A DNA stretch of 59,256 bases from Pseudomonadota bacterium (lineage in GTDB: Bacteria > Pseudomonadota > Gammaproteobacteria > Steroidobacterales > Woeseiaceae). The stretch is from positions 1 through 59,256 of the forward strand of contig JAHKKM010000002.1 in NCBI GenBank assembly GCA_020027645.1, written 5' to 3'. Below, in pieces: positions 26,926 to 35,394 of the stretch. The notes under the pieces are model-generated. The model did no database searches. It was given only the letters and a program-made list of their open reading frames with translations, and was not told the origin of the DNA. How positions within the stretch are numbered: position 1 is the stretch's first letter; the number at the start of each line of letters is the position of its first letter. Position numbers and translations under genes: made by a program.

Positions 26926-27869
26926 TGGTCAAAGTCCTTGTCATTGCCGAGCACGATGGCAAACGGCTGAATGCCAGTACCGCCAAATGTGTCGCTTGTG
27001 CTGCCGCTATCCCGGGCGCCGATATTCACGTTGCTGTCCTGGGTGAAAATGGTGAGCGGGTCGCCCGAGAGGCGACCAGTCTTGCCGGCATAAGCAAGGT
27101 CATTCAAATAGACAACGCGGCCAACGCATATCCTGTAGCGGCGGTTCTTGCACCGCAGATTGCAAAGCTGGCGGCTGCTTACACGCACATCCTCGGGCCC
27201 TCAACGACCTTCGGCAGGGACCTGATGCCAAGAGTAGCCGCGCTGCTCAACGTGAATCAGATCAGCGATATCATGCAGGTACTCGGCAGTCACACATTCA
27301 AGCGGCCAATTTACGCCGGCAATGCAATTGTCACAGTCGAAGCGCCGGCAGGACATCCTGTTGTCGGGACGGTGCGTATGGCGTCGTACCGCGGCGTGGA
27401 TAACACCGGCAAGGCAGCGACAGAGCGGGCAAGCATTGGCGTCGAATTGCCGAAGCACACTCGTTTCATTTCATTACAGGCTGGCAAATCCGACCGGCCG
27501 GATCTGCAAACCGCCAGCAGGGTGGTATCCGGCGGCCGGGCATTGGGTAGCTCCGAGAATTTTGGAATCATTTTCAGACTGGCCGATGCCATCGGCGCCG
27601 CCGTCGGTGCATCCAGGGCCGCAGTCGACGCGGGATTCGTACCGAACGAGATGCAGGTCGGTCAGACCGGCAAGATTATTGCGCCTGAACTGTATATCGC
27701 CATCGGCATCTCGGGCGCAATTCAGCACCTCACCGGCATCAAGGACGCCAGGACGATTGTCGCAATCAACAAGGATGGGGACGCACCGATCTTCGAGGTC
27801 GCTGACTTCGGCCTGGTTGGCGATTTGTTCAAACTGGTGCCCGAGCTCGAACAGGCGTTGAAGTCCTGA
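26925..27869 (+). CDS. etfA: Electron transfer flavoprotein subunit alpha
   Basis: The 314-residue subunit has the N-terminal VLVIAEHDGKRLN domain and the C-terminal FAD-binding domain. The FAD domain carries VVSGGRALGSSENF, AAVDAGFVPNEMQVGQTGKIIAPELYIAIGISGAIQHL and VAINKDGDAPIFEVADFGLVGD. The last two are the classical ETF-alpha signature. The ATG overlaps the etfB stop, so translation is coupled. The acyl-CoA dehydrogenase gene 670 bp downstream is a probable electron donor. Confidence 0.97.
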   Translation: MVKVLVIAEHDGKRLNASTAKCVACAAAIPGADIHVAVLGENGERVAREATSLAGISKVIQIDNAANAYPVAAVLAPQIAKLAAAYTHILGPSTTFGRDLMPRVAALLNVNQISDIMQVLGSHTFKRPIYAGNAIVTVEAPAGHPVVGTVRMASYRGVDNTGKAATERASIGVELPKHTRFISLQAGKSDRPDLQTASRVVSGGRALGSSENFGIIFRLADAIGAAVGASRAAVDAGFVPNEMQVGQTGKIIAPELYIAIGISGAIQHLTGIKDARTIVAINKDGDAPIFEVADFGLVGDLFKLVPELEQALKS

Positions 27870-27890
27870 GGCTAATTCCCCTTCCCGTCT

Positions 27891-28376
27891 CTACTTCAGT
27901 TTCGCCAGTACTCGCTCAGCACTGCTGACTTCAAATTTCCCGGGCGGCTCGATGGCGACGTGAACGGCTTTACCGTCGTCGACGATAATTGCGAATCTCT
28001 GGCCGCGCATGCCCATCCCGAAAGCCGAGCCGTCCATCTGCAGTCCGAGCGCTTTGGCATACTCCCCATTGCCATCAGCAAGCATTTTGACTTTGTCCCC
28101 TACGCCCTGGTCCTTTCCCCATGCTCGCATTACAAACACGTCGTTAACTGCCATGCAGGCGACCGTATCCACGCCCTTGGCAAAAAAGTCATCCGCGTGT
28201 TGAACGAATCCAGGCAGGTGCTTCGCCGAGCAGGTCGGCGTAAATGCACCGGGCACCGAAACCAGAACCACTTTCTTTTTGGCAAATAACTCATCGGTCG
28301 AAATTGCACCGGGACCGGCTTCCGTCATGATTCCTAAAGTTCCTTTTGGCATTTTATCGCCGACTTTTATTGTCAT
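27891..28376 (-). CDS. Peroxiredoxin, Prx5-like (AhpC/TSA redoxin)
   Basis: The 161-residue protein matches the atypical 2-Cys/Prx5 family. The peroxidatic Cys lies in PGAFTPTCSAKHLPGF at about residue 49, followed by ACMAVNDVFVMRAWGKDQ and GMGMRGQRFAIIVDDGKA. A second Cys at about 72 (DTVACMAVN) could be resolving, as in several bacterial members. It reduces hydrogen peroxide and organic hydroperoxides, often with glutaredoxin or glutathione. It lies between two flavin-dependent oxidation genes, a plausible source of peroxide, but it is transcribed convergently to etfA. Confidence 0.93.
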   Translation of the reverse strand: MTIKVGDKMPKGTLGIMTEAGPGAISTDELFAKKKVVLVSVPGAFTPTCSAKHLPGFVQHADDFFAKGVDTVACMAVNDVFVMRAWGKDQGVGDKVKMLADGNGEYAKALGLQMDGSAFGMGMRGQRFAIIVDDGKAVHVAIEPPGKFEVSSAERVLAKLK

Positions 28377-28470
28377 TTTCCGCGCTCCTGAGTTGCCGTC
28401 GAGTACCTTGTGAGATACCGATGCTATTACGAAAACGAGTGCCCGTCACGCTGGTAACCGTCTGCGGACA

Positions 28471-28498
28471 TTGTCACAAATGTCACCGCGAAAATAAT
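28471..28498 (+). promoter_or_regulatory. Candidate sigma-70 promoter of the acyl-CoA dehydrogenase gene
   Basis: TTGTCA (28471-28476) and AATAAT (28493-28498) are each one base from consensus with a 16-bp spacer. The predicted start near 28505 leaves a 38-nt leader with AGGAG before the ATG at 28543. Confidence 0.5.
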
Positions 28499-28542
28499 AG
28501 AATGCGCATTGGGGTCGATGGCGCAACGACAGGAGTTTCGCG

Positions 28543-29709
28543 ATGGATTTTCGCCTGAGTGACGAGCAACAGATGATCCAGGATGCGGCGCGGGAATTCG
28601 CCCAGAATGAGATATCTCCTGTTGCCGCACAATTTGATGCCAGTGGCGAGTTTCCCGCCAAAACCATCCACATGGCCGGGGAACTTGGATTCATGGGCAT
28701 AGAGACTCCTGTGGAATATGGCGGTGCGGGCCTAGACAGCGTGTGTTCTGCACTGGTTATTCTTGAAATATCTGCGGCTGATGCAGCACATGGGACCATT
28801 GTGTCTGTCAACAACTCACTTTATGGGGTGTCGTTGCTTGAATTTGGCAACGATACGCAGAAGCGTGACTTTCTTCGTCCGATCGCGGCGGGCCAGTTTG
28901 TTGGCGCTTATGCCTTGACCGAACCGCAGTCCGGATCCGATGCCGCAGCGATGCGCTCAAAAGCGGTGCTTTCCGCGGACCGGTCGCATTACGTGATCAA
29001 CGCCCGTAAATCGTGGATCACGTCCGGGCCTGTGGCGCGATACCTCGTGCTCTTTGCCCAGACCGAGGACAAGGCAGGAAATTCATACGGAATCAGCGCT
29101 TTCATTGTGGATGCTGAAAAGCCGGGATTTCACCGTGGAAAGGTGGAGCCGAAGCTCGGCATACGTGCTTCTGCCACCTGCGAGATCGAACTGACGAACT
29201 ATGAGTGCCCGGTGCAGAACCGCCTCGGCGACGACGGACAGGGTTTTCGCATAGCCATGAGTGTGCTCGATTCGGGGAGAATTGGTATAGCCGCACAGGC
29301 GCTTGGCATTGCCCAGGCAGCGTACGACGCGACCATCAGCTACTCGCGCGAGCGCCATGCCTTTGGCAGTCCCATTGGCAGCTTTCAGGCAATTCAAAGC
29401 AAGATCGCTGACATGAAAACACGCATCGAGGCAACCCGGTGGCTGGTTCTCAAGGCCGCATGGGACAAGTTGGAATGCAAGAGAACAGGAAAACGTAATA
29501 CTCTGAACAGCAGCATCGCGAAACTCTATGCGTCGGAAACTGCGATGTTTGTGACACACCAGGCCCTGCAGATTCACGGCGGGATGGGATACAGCAAGGA
29601 ATTGCCACTGGAGCGCTATTTCCGGGACGCCAAGATTACGGAAATCTACGAGGGTACGAGCGAAATCCAGCGGATCGTCATAGGGCGTCGGGAAACCGGC
29701 CTGAAGTGA
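28543..29709 (+). CDS. Acyl-CoA dehydrogenase
   Basis: The 388-residue flavoenzyme introduces the alpha-beta double bond into acyl-CoA and passes electrons to ETF. Domains appear in order: the alpha-helical N-terminus (DFRLSDEQQMIQDAAREFAQ), the middle beta domain (AYALTEPQSGSDAAAMRS, KSWITSGPVARYLVLFAQ), and the C-terminal helical domain (GIAAQALGIAQAAYD, ALQIHGGMGYSKELPLERYFRD). The catalytic Glu is present in EIYEGTSEIQRIVIGR. The sequence resembles short-chain/isobutyryl-type dehydrogenases, but chain length cannot be assigned. It probably uses the ETF encoded just upstream. Confidence 0.94.
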   Translation: MDFRLSDEQQMIQDAAREFAQNEISPVAAQFDASGEFPAKTIHMAGELGFMGIETPVEYGGAGLDSVCSALVILEISAADAAHGTIVSVNNSLYGVSLLEFGNDTQKRDFLRPIAAGQFVGAYALTEPQSGSDAAAMRSKAVLSADRSHYVINARKSWITSGPVARYLVLFAQTEDKAGNSYGISAFIVDAEKPGFHRGKVEPKLGIRASATCEIELTNYECPVQNRLGDDGQGFRIAMSVLDSGRIGIAAQALGIAQAAYDATISYSRERHAFGSPIGSFQAIQSKIADMKTRIEATRWLVLKAAWDKLECKRTGKRNTLNSSIAKLYASETAMFVTHQALQIHGGMGYSKELPLERYFRDAKITEIYEGTSEIQRIVIGRRETGLK

Positions 29710-29731
29710 TCCGCTTGTTGTCCGATACCGC

Positions 29732-30052
29732 CTACGCTTCGTTTTCAGCAACGTGCACGATCAGGCCATCCAGCCCGGGGCGCATCTCGATCTGACAAGT
29801 GAGCCGGCTGTTTGGCCGTCGTTCGTATGCAGCATCCAGCATGCTGTCCTCCATGTCGTCCATTGGCGGAAGCTTGTCGAGCCAAGCCTCATCGATATAA
29901 CTGTGGCAAGTTGCGCACGCGCAGGCGCCCCCACATTCGGCAACGATGCCTTCGATGTTGTTGTTGATTGCACCTTCCATCACGGAATACCCATTCTCCA
30001 CCTGCACTTCGTGATGTATTCCATCCGTCGTGATGTAAGTTACCTTGGGCAT
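29732..30052 (-). CDS. [2Fe-2S] ferredoxin, adrenodoxin type
   Basis: The 106-residue protein begins PKVTYITTDGIHHEVQV. The cluster ligands are CGGACACATC (C-x5-C-x2-C at about 40-49) and a fourth Cys in RLTCQIE near residue 86. The sequence WLDKLPPMDDMEDSMLDAAYE between them is typical of vertebrate-type ferredoxins that feed cytochromes P450 or hydroxylases. The Isc-pathway Fdx is less likely because no isc gene is near. The ferredoxin's partners are not in the window. Confidence 0.9.
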   Translation of the reverse strand: MPKVTYITTDGIHHEVQVENGYSVMEGAINNNIEGIVAECGGACACATCHSYIDEAWLDKLPPMDDMEDSMLDAAYERRPNSRLTCQIEMRPGLDGLIVHVAENEA

Positions 30053-30384
30053 TGCCTGTTCCTGTGGGCTGCAAAATGCGCGCCATTGTACGGATCGCTC
30101 TGCGCGCCGGTCAATTTGGCGTTAGGCAGCTTGCTGTTCGATGCAGTGAACGCCAGGCTGTCAGTTCGTTACATCGGATGTCGGTTGCAATTACAGCAAC
30201 CCAACGACCGTCGATACACATTTCGCGTGCTGTCCGACATCGAGACACTCAATTTTGAGACGCGGATCCAGGTCCCCTTGTTCGCGGAGGCGCGCCACTT
30301 CTTCCCGGGGGCTGCCAAGCAGGAAGCCGCATCGTTTTCAAAGAAAGTGAGCTTTGGTATCACAAGTAACTGAATTTACTGCGG
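30053..30384. other. Intergenic stretch without a confident gene
   Basis: About 330 bp separate the ferredoxin start from the ilv promoter. A 76-codon frame on the plus strand (GTG 30146 to 30373) has no ribosome-binding site and no recognisable family. On the minus strand, protein-like stretches in different frames (IPKLTFFENDAAS near 30320-30363, then REEVARLREQGDLDPRL near 30245-30305 ending at a TAA at 30191) could be remnants of a frameshifted small gene. No RNA gene or repeat is evident. Confidence 0.4.
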
Positions 30385-30413
30385 TTGACATCAATATGCG
30401 CATGAAACATCAT
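30385..30413 (+). promoter_or_regulatory. Candidate promoter of the ilv-leu operon
   Basis: A perfect -35 hexamer TTGACA (30385-30390) is followed after 17 bp by CATCAT (30408-30413), which matches the -10 consensus at four of six positions including the key second A and last T. The expected start, near 30420-30422, falls on or just before the ATG of the leader peptide. Confidence 0.55.
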
Positions 30414-30421
30414 CGACTCCT

Positions 30422-30517
30422 ATGTATATGACGATCGCAGCCGGATTCCAGGGGTTCAGTGCCCTCGTGTGGCTCGGCTTGCTGCTGCTGCTTACCGGCG
30501 GAGACTCACGCGGGTAG
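30422..30517 (+). CDS. Leucine-rich leader peptide of the ilv-leu operon
   Basis: This is a 31-codon frame (ATG 30422 to TAG 30515); a second in-frame ATG at 30428 would give 29 residues. Its centre reads ALVWLGLLLLL: seven Leu codons (ctc, ctc, ttg, ctg, ctg, ctg, ctt) and one Val codon within eleven codons. A terminator lies 27 bp after its stop and ilvC follows. This is the classical layout of ribosome-mediated attenuation: shortage of charged tRNA-Leu stalls the ribosome in the Leu run and prevents the terminator from forming. No ribosome-binding site is visible in front of the ATG. Confidence 0.8.
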   Translation: MYMTIAAGFQGFSALVWLGLLLLLTGGDSRG

Positions 30518-30543
30518 CGGTCGTTAAACGAGGCAAGACACGC

Positions 30544-30581
30544 AAACCCTGCAAATCGGCACGATGGCGGGGTTTTTTTTT
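30544..30581 (+). terminator. Attenuator terminator upstream of ilvC
   Basis: A nine-pair stem (AAACCCTGC with GCGGGGTTT, one G-T pair), with a 14-nt loop, runs into nine consecutive T. It lies between the leucine-rich leader peptide and ilvC, so it would stop transcription before the structural genes unless an alternative fold disrupts it. Confidence 0.85.
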
Positions 30582-30629
30582 GCACCGGGTGCAGTGAGGG
30601 CCCGGCCAACCGGATAGTGGGAATAGACC

Positions 30630-31616
30630 ATGCGCATGTACTCGGAAGCTGACGTTGACTCATCCTGCCTGCAGGCAAAGCGAATAGCGATTCTCGGCTA
30701 TGGCAGCCAGGGTCGCGCGCATGCGCTGAACCTGAAGGACAGCGGCCTCGATGTTGTCGTCGGACTGCGAAAGGATGGTTCGAGCTGGAAGCGTGCCATT
30801 GCAGATGGCCTGCGGGTCGAAGAACCTGCTGCAGCGGTCCGTGGAGCCCTCATCATCGCCTTTCTTACGCCCGACCTCGTCCAGGCCGAGTTGTACAAGA
30901 GTGTATTGCCGGCGATCGGCGACGGTGCCGCAGTGCTGTTTGCTCATGGCTTCAATATTCACTACCGGCAAATCGAACCTCGTGCCGACCTTGATGTAAT
31001 CCTGATTGCACCGAAAGGACCCGGCGGCCTGGTGCGGCGGCAGTTTGAAGAGGGCCATGGAGTACCGTGCCTTGTCGCGGTTGACAAGGATCGATCGGGA
31101 AACGCCCTGCGGCTTGCGCTGGCTTATGCGCAGGGCATCGGCGGCGCGCGCGCCGGGGTCATCGAGACCACTTTCGCCGAGGAAACGGAAACCGACCTGT
31201 TCGGCGAGCAAGCGGTATTGTGCGGCGGCACAACCGAACTGGTGGTGGCCGGATTCGAGACCCTGGTCTCCGCGGGGTATCAACCGGAGGTTGCCTATTA
31301 CGAGTGCATGCACGAACTGAAGCTGATCGTTGACTTGCTGCACGAAGGCGGCCTGAAAAAAATGTACCAGTTCATCAGTCAAACAGCAGCTTACGGGGAC
31401 CTTACGCGAGGACCGAGGATTGTCGATGAACACGTGCGGGCAAGGATGAAAGACGTGCTCGCCGAGGTGCAGGACGGGACATTTGCCCGCGAGTGGATCG
31501 AGGAAAACCGGAGCGGACAGAAGAATTACCGTCGAATGATGAAAGCGGATCTGGAGCATGAGATCGAGAAGGTCGGCGCCGAACTTCGCGGCCGAATGGA
31601 CTGGCTGCAAGGTTAA
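30630..31616 (+). CDS. ilvC: Ketol-acid reductoisomerase, class I
   Basis: This 328-residue enzyme catalyses isomerisation and NADPH reduction of acetolactate/acetohydroxybutyrate in valine and isoleucine synthesis. The Rossmann motif is [15 protein letters not shown] and the cofactor loop is [10 protein letters not shown]. The catalytic region shows [15 protein letters not shown] and [20 protein letters not shown] with the metal-binding Asp and Glu. The single C-terminal knotted domain makes it the short class I form. It is the first structural gene after the attenuator. No acetolactate synthase gene, the preceding pathway step, lies beside it. Confidence 0.96.
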   Translation: MRMYSEADVDSSCLQAKRIAILGYGSQGRAHALNLKDSGLDVVVGLRKDGSSWKRAIADGLRVEEPAAAVRGALIIAFLTPDLVQAELYKSVLPAIGDGAAVLFAHGFNIHYRQIEPRADLDVILIAPKGPGGLVRRQFEEGHGVPCLVAVDKDRSGNALRLALAYAQGIGGARAGVIETTFAEETETDLFGEQAVLCGGTTELVVAGFETLVSAGYQPEVAYYECMHELKLIVDLLHEGGLKKMYQFISQTAAYGDLTRGPRIVDEHVRARMKDVLAEVQDGTFAREWIEENRSGQKNYRRMMKADLEHEIEKVGAELRGRMDWLQG

Positions 31617-31638
31617 TACCGCCCGACAGGAGCAATCA

Positions 31639-32733
31639 ATGACTACGACACTTCGCGACGCCGGTGAACCAACAGACTGGGGATCCGACCACGGTACGCC
31701 GCCCTCGCCTATAACACTCGAAGACGTGCGGCGAGCTGAGCGCACTATCCGGCCGCATCTGGCCCCTACTCCGTTGCTCAGCCATCCGTTGCTTTCCAAC
31801 CTGTTGGGCTGTGACGCTTTCGTCAAGCTGGAAAATATTCAACAGATAGGTGCATTCAAGATACGAGGCGCAATCAATCTGCTGGCCAACATGGACGAGG
31901 CCGAGCGCGGCAAGGGAATCGTGACCGCGACACGCGGCAACTACGGTGCCGCACTGGCACAAGCCTGCTCGATGTACGGCGTCAAATGCACGGTGTTCGT
32001 CCCGCAGGGTAACAGCCCGGACAAGAATGCCGCGGTCGAGGCGCTTGGCGGCGAGATCATCGTTACGGGGCACGATTTCGACGCTGCCTGGGATGCCTCG
32101 GTTCGGTATGCCTGGCGTAGTGGTGCAGTCTCAATCCACCCTGCCAAGACACCAGAACTTGTCGCCGGCCAGGGCACAGTAGCGCTCGAGATGCTTGAGC
32201 AGTGTCCAAAGGGATTTGACTACGTGTTTGTGCCGGTCGGTGGCGGCAGTCTCGCAGCCGGCACGACAACGGTCCTGAAAGCTATGTCGCCGAGTACGCG
32301 CGTGATTGCAGTGCAGGCGGAGAATGCACCAGCATTTCACCATGCCTGGCACAGCAAGAAATTCGTCCCGATGGTTGCCGCCAAGACCATTGCCGACGGC
32401 CTGGCGACGCGTGTCCCGGTGCGCTACACGCTCAGCATGATGCAAGCCCTCGACGACTTTGTGCTGGTGAGCGAGGACGACATTTGTGCGGCAATTCGTA
32501 ACTACATTAAGACAATTCATCAGCTCTCGGAGGGCGGCGGCGCAGCGCCACTTGCAGCAGCGATGAACATGAAGAAACAGCTTTCCGGCAAACGGGTCGG
32601 CCTGATTCTGACCGGCAGCAATATTGACCATGCGTCGTTGCTGCTCGCGCTGCGGACAGATGCGACCTTGCATACGCCGCATGCCGTACCCAATTTTCCT
32701 ATGGCTAGCCTGGATTATGGCGACCGGGGCTGA
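31639..32733 (+). CDS. Threonine dehydratase-like PLP enzyme without ACT domain
   Basis: The 364-residue fold-type II PLP protein has the cofactor Lys in GAFKIRGAINLLANM, the Asn-loop TATRGNYGAALAQA, the Gly-rich phosphate loop VPVGGGSLAAG and LTGSNIDHASLL near the C-terminus. It lacks the C-terminal ACT-like regulatory domain of biosynthetic IlvA, so feedback inhibition by isoleucine by that route is not expected. Position between ilvC and leuA suggests it makes 2-oxobutanoate for isoleucine synthesis. The family also includes catabolic threonine/serine dehydratases and racemases. The ATG at 31639 has AGGAG 6 bp upstream. A 35-residue N-terminal extension (TTTLRDAGEPTDWGSD) precedes the fold. 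Confidence 0.85.
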   Translation: MTTTLRDAGEPTDWGSDHGTPPSPITLEDVRRAERTIRPHLAPTPLLSHPLLSNLLGCDAFVKLENIQQIGAFKIRGAINLLANMDEAERGKGIVTATRGNYGAALAQACSMYGVKCTVFVPQGNSPDKNAAVEALGGEIIVTGHDFDAAWDASVRYAWRSGAVSIHPAKTPELVAGQGTVALEMLEQCPKGFDYVFVPVGGGSLAAGTTTVLKAMSPSTRVIAVQAENAPAFHHAWHSKKFVPMVAAKTIADGLATRVPVRYTLSMMQALDDFVLVSEDDICAAIRNYIKTIHQLSEGGGAAPLAAAMNMKKQLSGKRVGLILTGSNIDHASLLLALRTDATLHTPHAVPNFPMASLDYGDRG

Positions 32734-32754
32734 TACCTCGACGGAGTTGCAGAA

Positions 32755-34320
32755 GTGATCGCACAGGTCAAAATTTTCGACACCACCCTCCGCGACGGCG
32801 AGCAGGCACCGGGATGCACCATGACGCTCCGGGAGAAACTCAGGATTGCCAAGGCACTGGCCGACCTTCGGGTCGATGTTATCGAAGCCGGATTTCCGGC
32901 TGCGTCTCCGGGTGATTTCGAGGCGGTCAAGGCGATAGCCGACGAGAACCGCGGACCCATTATCTGTGGCCTTGCGCGTTGCAACCCGGAGGACATCGAG
33001 AAAGTGCACCTGGCGGTCAAAGGTGCCGACCGGCACAGAATTCACGTATTCGTTGCAACGAGTGCAATCCATCGCGAATACAAGCTGAAAATGGCCAAGG
33101 AGGAAATCATTCGCAGTGCGGTTGGCGCCATCCGGCTCGCTCGTGAATTGTGTGCGGACGTCGAATTCTCTCCGGAAGATGCGTCCAGGACCGAGCTCCC
33201 CTACCTTGCCGAGGTGGTGACCGCGGCGATCGACGCGGGTGCGACAACAATCAATATTCCCGACACCGTTGGCTACTCGGTGCCCGCCGAGTTCGACAAA
33301 TTGTTCCGCTATCTGAGGGAACACGTTCAAGGCATCGAGAACGTCACGCTAAGCGTCCATTGTCACAATGACCTGGGTATGGCGGTGGCTAACAGTCTGG
33401 CCGCGGTTTCCGCCGGGGCGCGCCAGATCGAGTGCACGATCAATGGAATTGGCGAACGCGCAGGGAATTGCTCACTCGAAGAAGTGGTTATGGCATTGCG
33501 CACGCGCGCCGAATTTTTCGGACTGGAAACCGGCGTTGAAACCACCCGCTTGTACCCTGCTTCGCGACTGGTCTCGTCCATAACGGGCATGCAGGTACCG
33601 CGCAACAAGGCAATTGTCGGTGAGAATGCATTTGCGCATGAAGCCGGTATTCACCAGCACGGCATGCTGCAGCATCATTCGACATACGAGATCATGCGGC
33701 CCGCCGATGTCGGTATCAGCCGGTCCAACCTGGTGCTCGGCAAGCACAGCGGTCGGCATGCATTCAGAGACAGGGTCCGCGACCTGGGTTTCGTTCTGGA
33801 CGAGTTCGAAACCAACCGGGCGTTCCAGGAATTCAAAAAGCTTGCAGACAAAAAGAAGGAAATGTACGACGGTGACATCGAAGCAATCATCCTGAATGTC
33901 GACAGTACGTCGGCCGGACCCTGGACGTTGCAGTCCCTGGACGTGCGATCCGGCACCGATCGCATAGCGTCCGCTACGGTCACCCTGCAGCACGAGGACG
34001 GCAGCAGCCAGAACAAGACCGCCAACGGCGACGGGCCGGTCGAAGCCGTGTTCAATGCGATCGAGCAGGCGACCGGCGTGCCGTTGATTCTCAAGGATTT
34101 TGCAATTCACAGTGCGACGGCAGGGGACGATGCGCAAGGTGAAGCTACAATCACTGTTGAATACAACGGACAGAGTTACCGGGGGCACGGTACCAGCACC
34201 GATATCGTCGAGGCAGGAAGCCGGGCCTATCTTGAGGTAAGCAATCGTATTCTGCGACGGCGGCAACGCGGGCTGGACGGTCTGCTGGACCATCCGGATA
34301 TCAACCGCGCCTCCATCTGA
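32755..34320 (+). CDS. leuA: 2-isopropylmalate synthase
   Basis: This is the first committed enzyme of leucine synthesis: acetyl-CoA plus 2-oxoisovalerate gives 2-isopropylmalate. The 521-residue protein has the HMGL-like TIM barrel (FDTTLRDGEQAPGCTM, VHCHNDLGMAVANSLAA with the metal-binding HxH, NGIGERAGNCSLEEVVMA), a linker with FAHEAGIHQHGML and LGKHSGRHAF, and the C-terminal leucine-binding regulatory domain from about residue 385. Feedback control by leucine is therefore likely. Start is GTG at 32755. Confidence 0.97.
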   Translation: MIAQVKIFDTTLRDGEQAPGCTMTLREKLRIAKALADLRVDVIEAGFPAASPGDFEAVKAIADENRGPIICGLARCNPEDIEKVHLAVKGADRHRIHVFVATSAIHREYKLKMAKEEIIRSAVGAIRLARELCADVEFSPEDASRTELPYLAEVVTAAIDAGATTINIPDTVGYSVPAEFDKLFRYLREHVQGIENVTLSVHCHNDLGMAVANSLAAVSAGARQIECTINGIGERAGNCSLEEVVMALRTRAEFFGLETGVETTRLYPASRLVSSITGMQVPRNKAIVGENAFAHEAGIHQHGMLQHHSTYEIMRPADVGISRSNLVLGKHSGRHAFRDRVRDLGFVLDEFETNRAFQEFKKLADKKKEMYDGDIEAIILNVDSTSAGPWTLQSLDVRSGTDRIASATVTLQHEDGSSQNKTANGDGPVEAVFNAIEQATGVPLILKDFAIHSATAGDDAQGEATITVEYNGQSYRGHGTSTDIVEAGSRAYLEVSNRILRRRQRGLDGLLDHPDINRASI

Positions 34321-34416
34321 GCCCGCAGACCCGTTGTAACAGCCTGATGCAGCCCAACGGCCTGCTTGCTAAGCTAGGCAGTCCTGAGACCGCAACCGTG
34401 CGTGGAGTTTCCGATA

Positions 34417-35376
34417 ATGTTTAAGGGCGCCAAATTGATCTGGATGAATGGCCGGATGATCCCCTGGGAGCAGGCAACCGTGCATGTGATGTCGCATGCC
34501 CTGCACTACGGCTCGTCCGTATTCGAGGGAATCCGCGTTTACAAGACTCCCGACGGGCCAAAAATCTTCAGGCTGACCGATCATATCCGGCGCCTGTTCG
34601 ATTCTGCGCGCATCTATCGCATGCCGATTCCGTATACACGTGACCAACTGGTTTCGGTTTGCAAGGACCTTATCATTGCCAACAAGCTGATGAACGGCGC
34701 CTACATCCGACCCATCGCATTGCTCGGTTACGGTGAGATCGGTCTTTCACCAAAGCCGGGCCACGCCGTCGACGTTGCCATCGCCGCCTGGGAATGGGGG
34801 GCGTACCTTGGCGCCGACAGTTTCGAAAAAGGCGTCGATGTTTGCATCTCCAGCTGGCAGCGCGTTGCGCCGAATACTGTGCCCGCCCTCGCAAAGGCTG
34901 GCGGCAATTACCTGTCGAGCCAGCTGATCAGCACGGAAGCAAAGCGCCTCGGGTTTGCCGAAGGCATTGCTTTGTCGACCGATGGCACGGTCAGCGAGGG
35001 AGCCGGTGAAAACCTTTTTGTCATACGCAATGGTGTATTGCACACCCCGCCTGCCGCCGCCTCGATTCTTACAGGAATTACCCGCGACACGGTGCTGACG
35101 CTCGCAGCACAACGCGGGCTCACGGTACGCGAAATGTCTATACCGCGCGAGATGCTGTACCTGGCCGATGAAATATTCTTTACCGGAACTGCGGTCGAAC
35201 TGACGCCGGTGCGCTCGGTGGATCGAATCGACGTTGGCAACGGCAAGCGCGGTCCGATTACAAAACGTCTGCAGGATGCATTTTTCGGCCTCTTCAGTGG
35301 CGATACCGAGGATACCGAGGGCTGGCTCGAAGGTCTGGACCAGCCAAAGGCGGCGGCGGCCGCCGCCGGTTCGTAA
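34417..35376 (+). CDS. ilvE: Branched-chain amino acid aminotransferase
   Basis: This fold-type IV PLP aminotransferase performs the last step for Val, Ile and Leu. It has MSHALHYGSSVFEGIRVYKT, the PLP Lys in ALAKAGGNYLSSQ (about residue 160), and TVSEGAGENLFVI and TGTAVELTPVRSVDRI. The ATG at 34417 is preferred to a GTG 15 bp upstream, because GTGGAG lies 9 bp before it and the protein then begins FKGAKLIWMNG as in the family. A Lys-Ala-rich tail (QPKAAAAAAGS) ends the 319-residue protein. It precedes leuC by 18 bp. Confidence 0.95.
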   Translation: MFKGAKLIWMNGRMIPWEQATVHVMSHALHYGSSVFEGIRVYKTPDGPKIFRLTDHIRRLFDSARIYRMPIPYTRDQLVSVCKDLIIANKLMNGAYIRPIALLGYGEIGLSPKPGHAVDVAIAAWEWGAYLGADSFEKGVDVCISSWQRVAPNTVPALAKAGGNYLSSQLISTEAKRLGFAEGIALSTDGTVSEGAGENLFVIRNGVLHTPPAAASILTGITRDTVLTLAAQRGLTVREMSIPREMLYLADEIFFTGTAVELTPVRSVDRIDVGNGKRGPITKRLQDAFFGLFSGDTEDTEGWLEGLDQPKAAAAAAGS

Positions 35377-35394
35377 GCTGCAGCGCGCCACATA

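Noticed and set aside
30396..30431. An 11-codon frame before the leucine leader peptide, ending ATGA-overlapped with it
   Set aside because: It begins upstream of the predicted transcript start and spans the -10 region, so it is unlikely to be translated.
32131..33330. Minus-strand frame of 399 codons
   Set aside because: Antisense to the dehydratase gene and leuA, both of which have unambiguous motifs; no recognisable protein.
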